64,000 nt of DNA from Glebionis coronaria (GCA_025667525.1 CM046876.1:572815469-572879468), one strand, 5' to 3'; positions 1-11,612 are shown, numbered from the stretch's first letter. Made by a program: numbers and translations. Notes: generated from the sequence alone by a model not told the origin.

Positions 1-1881
1 TGTTGAACCAAGGATAAGCTGACATGGAAGAATTGGACGTTGGATGGGGTGAGAACCACGTTGTAGCTCTAATGAACAGAATATGTCTACGTTATGGTTC
101 TAATCGAAATGTATGTCTAAGTGTAATTCGGAGATCTGATTATGTAGTGGAGGAAGTTGTTTATGAGCACTGAGGATAAATTGAAGTTTTGTGCCTGTAT
201 GGTTAGCTTTGGAGGAATCTGAGAAATTGTGAGAGCTGTGATAATGATGTTTGGATAATATCAAATGGAAGGAAAGTAATAGAAGTGTATTGACTTGAAT
301 ACAAGGAGTGTAACAGGGATAATATGGTCATGAGTTTTGACATTGTGGTATTGTTTTGGATTGTAAAGTATTACTTGTATGGAATCAAGTATAAGAAAAT
401 AAGAAGGACTTATTTGTAAATGCCATTTGGGGATTTCAAACGGATGGAGTTAAGGATTACCTCATGATAACTGGGAAATAATAATCGGTAGACTTCAGAT
501 GGGATATGCTATGGTTCTGTATCACGAAGTATGTTTCAGATTATGAAGAATGAGTGTGGATACTTTCACTATCGACTAGTGAGTATTTAGTAAGAAGGAA
601 AAAGGTTTATAAGATTTCTAAAGTAGTTGAGAGTTGACTTTTGAATTTTGGGATATTTGGAATATTGGTGACAACGAGCAGAATGGATGGAATGGAAGGA
701 ACATTAGAATTGGACTAATAACTGATGTAAAAAGGAATACCAAAGAAAGAAGATCGATAGATTGTTGGAAATTATGAAATAGATTGGTAATAGAAATAAG
801 AAAGTTGAGATGTATGTTTTTGTGGGACAAAAGCGGTTATTGTAATTATCTAATTTTTCTCCTATGAGATCAGAATGTGCTAAGAATGAAAGGAACAGTG
901 GTGAATGAATTGTTCAGATCAAGAAGAGAATTTAATTATTATTAGAGTGCTGAGAGTGTCGCATGTAGTATTAAAGGAAATTTTTTAAGTTGAGGTATTG
1001 ATACGGTATGGTTGGAATAAAATGTATTACGATATGAGGAAGCAATCTGACCATTATACGTTTCAGATTTGATTATATGAGACTAATAGGGTTATTTAAA
1101 CAGTGTATGATACGAGGAAGATGTAATAATGTACTATGGAAGGTACGGTAATTCAGCATAGAGATTGTTAGAATGAATGAAAGTGCAAGATGAGTATTGG
1201 AAGTATATAAGTGACTGGTTAGAATTGGTGATAATCTCACTGCAATTAGTTTGAGTGTAATCTCGGGATGTAGATGCAGATTAAATTCTAAATTCTTGAA
1301 GTCGTTGAGATGGTATGAGTAATGATTAAGGTTGGACGCAATATATGTAACCCAGAGACTGAGATTGACTTTTGAGTGTTAGAGACTTTTGCAAAGTGTG
1401 AAGAATTGCGTTAATAAGGAATATTGCGTGTTTTTGGGAAGCAATGGACAGAGTGAAAGGATGAATTGAACTTCGGATGATGATATCTTGAGTATTTCAC
1501 TATGAGGACTAAAGGAACTTGGTGAAGATGGAATCTTTATGCGATGATAGGCGTCATACCAGTAGTTAAGAGGTGTGATCTGACCACTTGAATCACAACT
1601 ATGTATGTTGTCAAAGTATTATAGCAGGAATGAGGCTGAGAAAGTGATGTAGAAATGGTATGAATGATGAAGGAATGTTGTCACAATGGAAGTTGAAAAT
1701 CTGGAAATTGAAGTGTAGTAGTATTCGGTTGTATGGTGGTATCATGAGATTTGAGTTGGACTGGTGTGAAAGGCGTGAGTATCTCTTGAGAATAAGAGGT
1801 CACGTTGACTCTAGGAGTGAGGTAGTGCGAATATGAGGTGGGTTGAGCGCCGGGACATCGCTCTCTTTTAGGAGGGTAGGA
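1..1881 (+). mobile_element. E1: 3' internal tail of a Ty3/gypsy LTR retrotransposon (truncated by window edge)
   Basis: This stretch runs from the window edge into a purine tract and an LTR, so it is the end of an element's internal region read on the + strand. No open frame of useful length is present and no pol motif could be read. The + strand is strongly C-poor and G/A/T-rich. The last 45 bases, including the word GAGCGCCGGGACATC before the purine tract, resemble the corresponding end of E2 on the other strand, so E1 and E2 are related. It is either decayed coding sequence or the non-coding 3' region of a non-autonomous element; the sequence does not decide. Confidence 0.6.
1867..1881 (+). 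promoter_or_regulatory. E1 polypurine tract
   Basis: TTTTAGGAGGGTAGGA lies directly before the LTR start TGTAACAACCC. A purine run in this position primes plus-strand DNA synthesis in LTR retrotransposons. It defines the orientation of E1 as +. Confidence 0.65.
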
Positions 1882-2319
1882 TGTAACAACCCAAAACCGT
1901 GGTCATTATTTAATTATATTTTTACGTATATTTTTGAAATTTTGGACGAGGTTGATTGTCATAACGATTGGTGATTTGATTTGGATGATGTTGAAATTTT
2001 ATTTTTACGTTTTGACGAGTTGCGAGAATTATTAGTGATGACGATATCGACGGATGCCTGAGAAATTTTTCGTTTTATTTTAACCATGTCGATGTTTAAT
2101 ATTTTGACGTTTTTATTTTAATGTCGTATTAAGTCGTGTCGGGACTATATAATATCATATTTTGTGTGCGTTTTAAGTTTTTAGAAGTATTTGTATGAAA
2201 CCCGAGACCCGTAAATATTTTCAAAAGTGACTAATAGTCATTTCCCGCTTTTTAACAAAGTATTTGCATTTTAGTCCACAAGAATTACAATTGACAAAAA
2301 CCACCCTAAACTTTTCCCA

Positions 2320-2328
2320 TATAAAAGG
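2320..2328 (+). promoter_or_regulatory. TATA box of the E1 LTR promoter
   Basis: TATAAAAGG is followed within 30-60 bases by an A/C-rich stretch free of long G runs, as expected of an LTR transcription start. It lies about 440 bases into the LTR, so U3 would be short and R/U5 long. Confidence 0.5.
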
Positions 2329-3585
2329 AGAGATAAAACACACAAACACATACAAATCATTTCCACCAAAAATTTTTCTCTCTCCCCTCTTTTTCTTTCT
2401 TTTTCCATCCACCCCAACACACACAAAACCTTAGATTTTTCAAAATCTAGCTTGAATCTCTTAATTCTAATCATAGACCCATCTTAGTTTCATCAATCTC
2501 TATCTTTTGGTATGAAAATCTCTTACATGCATGAATATTTTTGAAAAACCCATTTTTGATAAAAAAAACTATGCTTGTTTGATCTTGTTTGATGGTTGTA
2601 TGTAGGTGTTTATGGTGTTATATATTATTTTAAGTTGTTGCATGTTGAAATTTTTAGTTGGGTTTTATTTGATTTGATCATCTAGGATGATTTAGCATGT
2701 TAGGATTGGAAGTAGTAATGTAAGAATGATATTAGTGGTAAAAATAATGTTAAAATGTGGTAAAAATTTAATTTTAAATGATTTTTAAATATATATTTTA
2801 AAACAGATTATTAAATTTAATTTTCTGAAAATATGAGTTTGAGTTTGGTATAAACTAATTAGATATTGTTTTAGAGGATGTTTTTAGCTTCGATTTGATA
2901 TAAGGTAGAGCTTCTAGCTCCAAACGAGCGAAATGTTACGTTAGTTTGATTATTATCGTGTACCGGGAGACGAGTATCGTCACAATATATAATTGTTGTC
3001 GATATTTGGATCGAATCTCGGGGACTATAAAAGGATTTTAAAATGAGTTATGGACTGATGATAAATGTTAAGAATGAGGATGTCGAGTTTATTTTCAAAG
3101 TTGAGTGTCGGTTTTATAAATGGATAAAAATAAATGTGTTAAAAGACTATACGAGTTGTTGACGTAAAACTGTCCGGTTTTTGTAGTTCAAAGATGTGTC
3201 GGGCAGGGAACTTTAAATGTAAAATCTTTTGATGAGCTTTTAACAGGTCTTTCTATATATAGTAAGTGATATCTCTGATTAGTATCATAAGTATTTGACG
3301 TGTTTAAATGGGGTAAATGAGCTTGTACATTTGGTGTGTACCGGCAGATTTTTATCGAAGGATTTAACTAATAAAATAAACATATAGAATGGAGTAAAAA
3401 GGGTCATTTGTATTGTTTTCATGTTTGTAAGGTTGTGGTTTCATTATTTTGAGTTTTATGTTATTAAGTATTGATTTTCTCGAGTTTATTATTGATGAAC
3501 GCGCCTTATTTGATAGGTTGCGGTTTTTGTGTTTAACTGGCATCCACTGTCGTCGAAGATCGTCTTACTACTGCTATTAATCCAG

Positions 3586-4190
3586 GTGAGTCTATAGCCT
3601 CGCTTTCTACTTATTTTAATGATTTTAAAACCCGTGAGGGGGATACATGCTATTTGAAATAAAAGGAACACATGTCATGAGTAATTGTTGGACCCGATGT
3701 TGCCTTTGTTGCCTTTGATGAATTGAATTGTATAAGTACCTAAATTGCATAAGTCCCTAATTTCATGAGCCGTTAACTATCTTCTGACTTGATGTTATGA
3801 GTTGGGAATAGCCGCTTATTCTAATAATATTACTATTGGGCTAACAATCTTATCTGAGACCAGGGCTTTACGTTGAGTAACCCGCTGGGAAGGATAATTT
3901 TACGTGAATGAGAATTGGTATTCTTGCAATTGGTACCCTAGTAGGGGCACAGGTAAGTTTTCTAGTCATGTCGGCATTTGACGTGGGTGACTAAGTTAAG
4001 GGGTCGGTGGCATGAGCTTAATACAATTCATTTAGCTATTGCTATAAGATGATATACCTGATTAATAGATTGTATGGCCACAATTCTATTAAACAATTGT
4101 GAATGATTTTTACGATGTGTTCAATTATGTTTTGTTAAACCTATAGACTTGCTCAACCTTTATGTTGATGATTTTAAGCATGTATTTCAG
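3586..4190 (+). other. Possible intron inside the E1 LTR
   Basis: A consensus donor CAG|GTGAGT at 3583-3591 and an acceptor TATTTCAG|GTA at 4183-4193 bracket 605 bases. Both sites occur at the same relative places in the E2 LTRs although the sequence between them has diverged. Splicing of the leader is an inference from the paired consensus sites only. Confidence 0.35.
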
Positions 4191-4574
4191 GTACTTGAAG
4201 TTGTTGAATCGCGGAGCTTGCTGGAGGAGGATTGCGGATTGCTTTATCTTTTGTAGTAATTTGGTCTAAAACAGATTTCTTTCCCTATTGTCAAAAACAT
4301 ATAGTAAAGGGTCAAATATTTTGGTAAAAGATTGTGGTTTTGATTAAGATCTTAGGGGAACCTGTACGCTACTCTGATATATATATTTAAACTGATTTAA
4401 CTTGGGATGGAAGGTTCTAGACACTTATTTAAATTATTTTCATATTTATTCCTAAATATACTGTTTTTTGGTCATTTAAAGAGTTGTGAAACGAGGTTTG
4501 TGAATAACACCCAATTGTGTATTTTTCCGCTGCGCATTGTAATTTGGGGGTGTTAGACCCGTATACTTGTTAAG

Positions 4575-5215
4575 GGTCAAAACATATTCAGGATAAGAGT
4601 AGTCAAACAAATTCCGGCTAAGCCTAAGAATGATGCATTCCGGATAAGATCTCGAATCATGAATTCCGGATAAGACATATGACATGTATTCCAGATAAGT
4701 CTTAGAAACGCACATTCCGGATAAGTTTTAGAACATGCATTCCGGATAAGACATAGGAACTTTATTCCGGATAAGACTTAGGACATGCATTTAGGATAAG
4801 GTCTCGAAACATGGGTTCCGGATAAGACTTAGGACATGTATTCCGGATAAGGTCTCGAAACATGTATTCCGGATAAGACTTAGGCCATGCATTCCGGATA
4901 AGATCTCAAAACACGTATTCCGGATAAGCCGTAGGAAACGTATTCCGGATAAGCCTTAGGAAACACATTCCGGATAAGCCTTAGGAAACATATTCCGGAT
5001 AAGCCTTAGGAAAGACATTCCGGATAAGCCTTCGAATGCATATTCCGGATAAGGTCTCCAAACCTTATTCCAGATAAGGTCTCAAAACTTGCATTCCGGA
5101 TAACATTTGAAACTTGCATTTCGGATAACCTTCGAAACACATACTCCGGATAACATAAAAAAAAGTATTCCGGATAAGGATTTAAAAGTTGTATTCCGGA
5201 TAAGGGACTTTCTTA
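4575..5215 (+). repeat. ~25-bp tandem array with core ATTCCGGATAAG
   Basis: About 25 degenerate copies, all in one orientation, repeat every 24-27 bases around the core ATTCCGGATAAG. In the middle (about 4780-4920) two unit types alternate, one ending GACTTAGGACATG and one ending GTCTCGAAACATG, giving a ~51-bp dimer. The last units degrade (AACATTTGAAAC, AACATAAAAAA). It begins within 20 bases of the E1 LTR end. The same core in reverse complement recurs in the E5 LTRs. Confidence 0.9.
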
Positions 5216-5418
5216 CTTGAATCATGGTTTTTGATATGCTTACTTAGGATTCTATTTGACGATTATTTTGGGTAGTGATTGTATGGTATTTAATGTGCTT
5301 ATTGCTAGGTTTTAAGGAAAGTGACATATGATGCTTTTTAAGGTTTATACATTATGATATATTTCTATTGTATCAACATGTATGTTTTGTCTTAGCAGCG
5401 ATTATATCTCGCACTTAA
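5216..5418. other. Spacer between the tandem array and the C1 accessory ORF
   Basis: AT-rich, without an open frame. A stop codon in the frame of the following ORF ends near 5418. Nothing else recognisable. Confidence 0.5.
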
Positions 5419-6230
5419 GAGCAACAAACTGAACTCGACAATGCACTTGTACCAGAAGAAGATCATCTTCCAATCACTCCCAATAATCACGGACCGAAAG
5501 AAGACTTCATTCCAACACGAGCAGAATTCAGAATTGCCATCGAAATACTTGATCTCTCTCTGATCAAAAATGCACTACGGATGTCAACAAGTGTTCCTGA
5601 AATCTACATGCATGAGTTTTGGGCATCCATCAAAGCTATTACAAGCACAAAGTTCTCATTCAACATCAAAAACAAGAAGAAGGAATTCTCTCTTAAACAG
5701 TTTCGTGAAATCTTTGGGTTCCCTCCAGTAGCTAAAGAGACAAAACATGACCCACTTCCAGACTCAAAAGAAGTGATTGATTTGATCATGTCTCTTGGTT
5801 ACGATGGAACATTGTCAAACGTATCTACGTTTAACACCTCTAGGCTTGGACAACCATGGAAGGCAATTTTTAATATCATTATCCGATGTCTGACGGGAAA
5901 ATCCAGAGGTGCATATTCCTTCAGACTTTCTCAAGCTCGTATAGTTTATGGACTCTACAAAAATCTCAATTTTGATTATGCTGACCTCATTTGGGAAGAA
6001 ATTCATTATCAAGCCTTCAGAAATACTAAGAAGAAATCCGAACACCTTCAGTTTCTGCGATTCACAAAGCTTATCATAAATTACTTCATGAAAACCGATG
6101 CAACTATTGATCGACGTGGAGGATTTTTTTGTTAACTCAGAAGATGATGATTTCTTCGTGCTAGCCATGAGACTAGACGGATCTAAAATCATTTACTCAG
6201 GTATTCCAGCTCCACTCCCGGATCATATGC
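5419..6230 (+). pseudogene. C1 accessory ORF, segment 1 (N-terminal part, one frameshift)
   Basis: An open frame from about 5419, with the first Met at 5581, encodes a globular segment with the landmarks SVPEIYMHEFW, GYDGTLSNVSTF, GQPWKAIFNIIIRCLTGKSRG, ADLIWEEIHYQ and RFTKLIINYFMKTD. Proteins with this sequence order are widespread in Asteraceae genome annotations, usually near copia-type Pol, and are often misnamed (recalled family knowledge, not checked here). Between about 6088 and 6130 the frame shifts by one base and continues as EDDDFFVLAMRLDGSKIIYSGIPAPLPDHM. It stops being coding at 6230, exactly where E2 starts. The function is unknown; no catalytic motif was seen. Confidence 0.7.
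6226..6230. repeat. E2 target-site duplication, left copy (TATGC)
   Basis: TATGC here and at 15174-15178 flank E2. Subtracting E2 and one copy restores one continuous reading frame of the C1 ORF, which independently supports this boundary. Confidence 0.75.
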
Positions 6231-6552
6231 TGAGTGTAACACCCCCAATTTACCACGCAGCGGAATACCACTTTGGGGCATTACTCATAGCACATCACAC
6301 ACAATCATAGACAACGACCTCAAAAGAGACTTTAAAATATTATAAATACAACATTGTCTAAACATTTCCCATCCCAATATATATAAAATCAGAGTAGCGT
6401 TTGGTCCCAAAAACCGTTACCAATACATCACATACAGTAAAGACTTTAAAAGCCATTTATTTTATTTCAAAGGATGGAAAAATAATATAAAGCTTAGACA
6501 AGTAAGCACCAACTCCCTCCCTGCATGCTCCGCTGCTATCCATCTTGATTAC

Positions 6553-7068
6553 CTGAAATACATGCAAAAAAATCACCAACACAAAGGTTGAGCAAGTCTA
6601 TAGGTTTTACAAATCATAATTTGAACACAAGAATTTTAATCATCTCAAGCTTGCCACACAGACAAGTCATATATACTGATAAATGCCTTAAGCTCATGCT
6701 ACTGAACCTTAACCAACACGTCAAACCGACTCACTTACGGCGCCCCTACTGAAAGGTAATATTGTCATATACCAGCGACCTCTTATACATAATATCCCTT
6801 TCAGGTGCTCACAAGGATACATACCCTAGGATAAGGTTTGTCAAACTCAAATAGATCTACCATATGTATTAGCGTTTACCTCGCAAGGTAATTAACAGCA
6901 CATGAAATTCAGGGACTTCATAAGACAATGGTACTTAGGCATTTATCATCATATTCGGGTCCAGCATACCGAAAACAACTTGTGTTCCTTTTATAAAAAC
7001 AAGCATGTATTCCCCCTCGCGGGTTAAAATCATTTACAATGTAGTAAAAAGCGAGGCTATAGACTTAC
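6553..7068 (-). other. Possible intron inside the E2 left LTR
   Basis: On the minus strand, donor AAG|GTAAGT is at 7070-7063 and acceptor TATTTCAG|GTA is at 6560-6551. The positions correspond to the donor and acceptor of the E1 LTR. Inferred from consensus sites and conservation only. Confidence 0.35.
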
Positions 7069-8499
7069 CTTAAATGCAGACAATCCGTAGAATACAAGTG
7101 TCAACACCTCACGGCATATCATAACCTAATACTGCTTCACATAGTTACCAACACAGCATCATATAATATACACGGCTTGATTCCAATAGTCGCAATACAC
7201 CATAAATAGCTATTAATCATGTAACGTTAACAATATCCTTTTGCGACCTCGAAGTTGCAATTTATTCCACAACTATGCTTCAATCGTTTGGTGAGGTTTA
7301 TGTTTTGGTGTTTTCCCGATGGATGGTTACATCAACTCGACATAAGAATTAATTAATAAAATTTAACTCGTAAAACCCTGGTGGTTGGCCAAATTAAATA
7401 AAATAATAAAACAATTTATAATATATCTAGTATATATTTTATATGTGAAAATGACGCACATAATCCATGTCGTAAGTTACTATTAAAAACAAACATTCAA
7501 AAATGTATTTCTTAAATTATATATATAATCCTCTGGAAATAATAATGTATACAAAGTCATTTTTATATAATTCGACACTCGTTCGAAAATCATTATATAA
7601 CTCATTAAAATTTATTTATCATATATAAACGTTAAATGTCATATTAACTTGAATAATACTTTTCGAAAATTATTATATAACGTAGTTATTCGTTAACTAT
7701 TTCTTTTATTAACGTATACATTTTTAGAAAATTTCGGCATGATCTTGCCCTTTTTATAACATTTCCATACATATAAAATACATAATTTTTCCCACATTTC
7801 TCAATAAATATTCCAATTAATACTTTTCTCAAACAATACAATTAATATATTAAATATTTTTATCCCCACCATTAATATCTATTACCTTCCATATTTCCTC
7901 AATTAATTACTTTCCATATTTCAATCAATACCATAATTAATATATTAATTATATATATTCCCACTATCAATATTTTAATTACTTTCCTTATATTCTCAAA
8001 TAATTTTATACCCCACTATATCAAATAATATTAATTATTATTATAATATTCTCAACATATTTATATTCTTACACTTCATATTTTATTACACCAATCCATA
8101 TCTCCCCAAATAATAATTATAAAACCAAAAACAATTATATTTATTTATTATAGTCCATCTCTTTTAATCTTATTGTATTCTCTATTTATTTATTTTATCT
8201 CTTTTATAAATCACCCTTTTACATAATAATAATAATAAAGATAAATTCATTATATAATTAAATATAAATTTATTTATTCTTTTTATATCTTCTCAAATAA
8301 TTAGTCAACCAACTATACCAAATAATAATAATAATTATTATTACATTACCCTCAAAATATGTACATTCACCCCTTCCAATATTATCATATTCTCTATTTA
8401 TTTTAATCTTTTATACATAATAATTAAAATTTAATTAAATAAATTTATAACCCTAAAATAATAATTAATAACAAAATAATATCATCATCACAAACCCGC

Positions 8500-9076
8500 C
8501 ACCAAAAAGGTGCGGCTGTGGCGGTTCCAAGGTCCGGCCACCACCACAGCGGTGGTCCTAGGCGGCTGTTCACATCGGGGATACATCGGGGGTTCATATC
8601 ATCACAGCCCGACACATATGGTGCGTCGGGGTTGCTGTCCCGTCGTACGGCCGCCACCACAACGGTGGTTTGGCGACGGGCATCCCTTTTTCCGATCAAA
8701 ACCGCGGCCAAGAACAACCACAACATATAAAAAAATAATAAATAACTCATTTTGTCTAATATTGATGTAACCATCTTGCATGTGTAGATCGGGGATAAAT
8801 TCGGGGGTTTTGAGGGTTTTCAAGGTATACCCATGTGTTAAAGTGATAGATCCACCATCCACACACCACCATACGGCGGAGGCGGCGGCAACCCACCATA
8901 ACAAAGGTGGCAGCGGCGTTTTGTAGATTGGGAGAGATTGGGTATGAGATTCAGGTAGATCGGGACTTTTGGAACATTTTTGGTTTCACCGGAAAAATGG
9001 AGTTCGCCAGAAAATCATCGCCGGAAAATTTTTCCGGTGGCGGCGGCGGCAGCTCCGGCGGCCGGTTGGCAGCCAT
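8500..9076 (-). other. GC-rich island with a short LTR-borne ORF (left LTR of E2)
   Basis: Within AT-rich LTR DNA this ~570-bp island is rich in CGG, CCG and CCACC. On the minus strand an ATG at 9076-9074 lies about 80 bases downstream of a TATA box and opens a 41-codon frame (MAANRPPELPPPPPEKF...) with a polyproline run, closed at 8951. The right LTR carries a related, longer 78-codon version. It could be a captured fragment of a host gene's 5' end or a leader peptide; no family is recognised. Confidence 0.4.
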
Positions 9077-9152
9077 TGATGGATCTTGGGAGAACTTTTT
9101 AAGTTGTGTGTGTTTTGTTTTGGTGATATATGAAAGAAAATGGGAGAAATCC

Positions 9153-9161
9153 CCTTTTATA
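9153..9161 (-). promoter_or_regulatory. TATA box of the E2 left LTR
   Basis: Minus-strand TATAAAAGG (within TATAAAAGGGG) lies 77 bases upstream of the ATG at 9076. The right LTR has the equivalent at 14536-14528. Confidence 0.5.
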
Positions 9162-9806
9162 CTAAGTAGTGTAAATTGAAAGTGGCAAAGAGATAGAAGT
9201 ATAAGGTATAGTTCGTAAAATACTTTATTTACTTTTTGTACAATAGACGTTCGAGGCTCGTTTCCACGACTTAATCGACGATTCAAGTTACGAGACTTAC
9301 GCCATCGTTTTTAAAATCATTTTTCCAATAAATATGAGTTCTTACTTCGTCGAGTTTCGAAAACGTTTGCTATTATTTATTTAAATGCTCCTTTCATTAA
9401 TTTAGCTTTTTCGGTTAAATTTTAACGTTAAAACAAAATGTAAATTCCAAGACTCACGTTATTAGCAACGTTTTAGGATATAATGAAAAATAATATTCTT
9501 TCATATATTTTCAAAGTTTTAGTTTTGGATCATCTCAACAATTATTTATATTATTTTTGCTCGGTCCGACTCTAAAACGTCGACAAATTACTATAAGTAA
9601 TTAAATAATAATTATTTAATTTTACGAAACGTAAACGTAAAAATTTTAAATTTCTCAGGTCATATACTAAAAGAAAGTATTCAAAATAAATTTGAATTTT
9701 AGCTAACACGATCTTTGTTAAATTATCGAAAATAAATAACAAGTTTCGTAAATGTTCGAAAAATCTTAATTTAAACGTTGTTCAAAATTTTCGGGTTGTT
9801 ATATCA

Positions 9807-9820
9807 TCCACTCCTTTAGG
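9807..9820 (-). promoter_or_regulatory. E2 polypurine tract
   Basis: On the minus strand CCTAAAGGAGTGGA directly precedes the LTR start TGATATAACAACCC. It is equivalent to the E1 tract at 1867-1881. Confidence 0.65.
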
Positions 9821-11600
9821 AAGAGACGTCCCGGCGCTTAATTCAGATGTAACAGTCTTTAGTCTAACAGTGAAGAGTGAAAAACAGGCAAGTCATCGTC
9901 TAAGTTCTAAAGAAAGTCAAAAGATATTATATGGTACATGTTCTCCATGATCGGACGTCATTGGATAATGTCGTCTCAAGTTCTCACAACTTACGATCAT
10001 TCGGCTAGATCGCATGCCACATAAGTATCTAAAAGCAAAAGGTCAAATGTAAACATCAAACATAGATCTCCACTGTTGATCATCGAGAAAATCTTGAATG
10101 AACCCTTAATAATAGCAAGTAAAATTACAAAATCTTCACATCCACGATTAGTCTCTGTTGATAACTTGATCCTCAGCCAATCCATAAGTACATGATCCAT
10201 AAGTACATGCTTAAAGCCTGGTGACACTTAAACAAGTCGCCTATTCTCGGAACGGTTAACAGTTCTTAACAATTAGCTTATACAGCTCGCGATCATCGAG
10301 ACACATTAGAAATGGTCGATCAAAACAAATCACAACTCGAGATAAGTACAATGGGTTATTCGTACATAGATGATAATCGACGATCATCATAATAACGACG
10401 ACACTGAACGATTCTTACCAACGAAACACGATTCGAAGGAAGACGTACGCACACCAAACATTCATAATTCGAGCCAGACATACTTGGGCCCACTCATTTA
10501 TAACTCCTTGTCTACATCAAAAGGCGCCCCTTTCCATGTATACACGAATTTATAAATTCACGGTTCGGGAACTTATAACTTTCTTGTTCAAATGAAAAGG
10601 CGTCCCAATCCATTTCAACAAAACGATTATAAGTCATTCTACTCAAGTATTGCTACCTCTCAACACGATATCATATCAAAATACCGTAGTAAATACAAGG
10701 TGTCAATAAACTTACATCATGATTTCCGTATTCAAATGTCCCATTCCATTCGAATAAGGAAAACACGACAATCTAAGGTCCAGTGCTTTAAAATTTTCTT
10801 ATTCAAATGTCCTAATCCATTTAAATAAGACAACTTTAAACAACTCTTAGTTGGGCGAATTAAAATCTATATATCTAAATGTCCCATTCCATTAGATACA
10901 CAATATTAAGTCACTCAACCGAATGACTACTACGAGCATATCATTCTTGTACCCAAACTATATATATTTGATTAGGATATATATATATTGAGTCCAACAT
11001 TGGCATCCTCCTTTCACCAATAAAACATAGTCATATAAAATCAAATCAAGCGTCGCATTACGTAGAAGATATCGCCTCTGAAAAATGATTCTTCAAAATC
11101 ATAAGAAGTAACGAAAACACGAACATCGAATTTATCAATTACGTTTCAAAAGAAGATGTCCAAAAATGGCACATCAGGATACGATGATAACAATCGAACT
11201 TAAACAAGTCGATATGTGATAGGTTGCAAAAACAATATATACATACTCAAAGTATCAAACGAGTTTCATGCTCGTATTCAGATAATATATAATTATCAAG
11301 ATCGGTGATAGGTGGTGAGACCAAATCCTATACAAAACCGTATTATAAGATGTACGACAATCGTTCGAGGAACATTGCTTCGCGTGCAATGCCTTTAAAT
11401 ATCATAGTATATTCATACATATACATACTACCATTCCTACATACACATAGGTTCACATAATCACAATCAATCATAAAGTAATGCAAGAATAGCCTTACCG
11501 GAGCCATGCGGAGTAGTTGCGTGCTTAAAACCTTTTAAAACATACCAAAAGTTATAGTTTAGGACATTTTCAAAATCGACCTAGTTCTCTATAACTTGTG
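9821..11600 (-). mobile_element. E2 internal region, apparently non-coding
   Basis: No protein family is recognisable; the longest frames are under 80 codons and not conserved. The purine-tract-proximal end shares the word AGCGCCGGGAC with E1. The middle (10510-10900) holds a series of hairpins. The internal region is far too short for gag-pol. Confidence 0.6.
10510..10898. repeat. Series of related stem-loops in the E2 internal region
   Basis: At least four imperfect inverted repeats recur with different arms: 10584-10594 with 10611-10621; 10729-10738 with 10747-10756; 10798-10809 with 10818-10829; 10872-10881 with 10890-10898. The last three have an 8-base loop of the form TCCCATTC or TCCTAATC, and each left arm ends AAATG while each right arm starts CATT. 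A weaker one (TACAT/ATGTA) lies near 10513-10540. Confidence 0.65.
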
Positions 11601-11612
11601 GCTCTGATACCA
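11601..11612 (-). promoter_or_regulatory. E2 primer binding site (initiator tRNA-Met type)
   Basis: The minus strand reads TGGTATCAGAGC three bases after the LTR end. This is the standard plant initiator tRNA-Met primer site, and it makes 11616-15173 the 5' LTR. Confidence 0.9.

Larger units (their letters stand above)
1882..4557 (+). repeat. E1 3' LTR (about 2.68 kb)
   Basis: It begins TGTAACAACCC and ends GGGGGTGTTAGA; the expected terminal TGTTACA carries one change. The order of landmarks matches the E2 LTR read on the opposite strand: a 'GAGGGGGATACATGC' block, a splice-donor-like GTGAGTCTATAGCC, 'CTATAGACTTGCTCAACC', a TTTCAG|GTA site and the final CCGCTGCG...GGGGGTGTTA. The two LTRs therefore belong to one lineage. 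The partner LTR is outside the window, so no target duplication can be tested. No credible long ORF is present. Confidence 0.8.
6231..9806 (-). repeat. E2 3' LTR (left copy)
   Basis: On the + strand it starts at TGTAACACCCCC (6235) and ends GGGTTGTTATATCA (9806). It is very similar to 11616-15173 apart from scattered substitutions and small indels. An AT-rich half (7400-8460) is followed by an abrupt GC-rich island (8500-9070) and then AT-rich DNA again. Confidence 0.85.

Noticed and set aside
4575..5215. Regular direct repeats resembling a CRISPR array
   Set aside because: Units are contiguous degenerate tandem copies of ~25 bp with no unique spacers of constant length, no cas genes, and the DNA is clearly plant nuclear.
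8445..8904. Overlapping ORFs of 70-110 codons in the E2 LTR GC island
   Set aside because: Up to four frames are open at once because the island is GC-rich; no family match and no conservation of frame between LTR copies apart from the short MAANRPP start.
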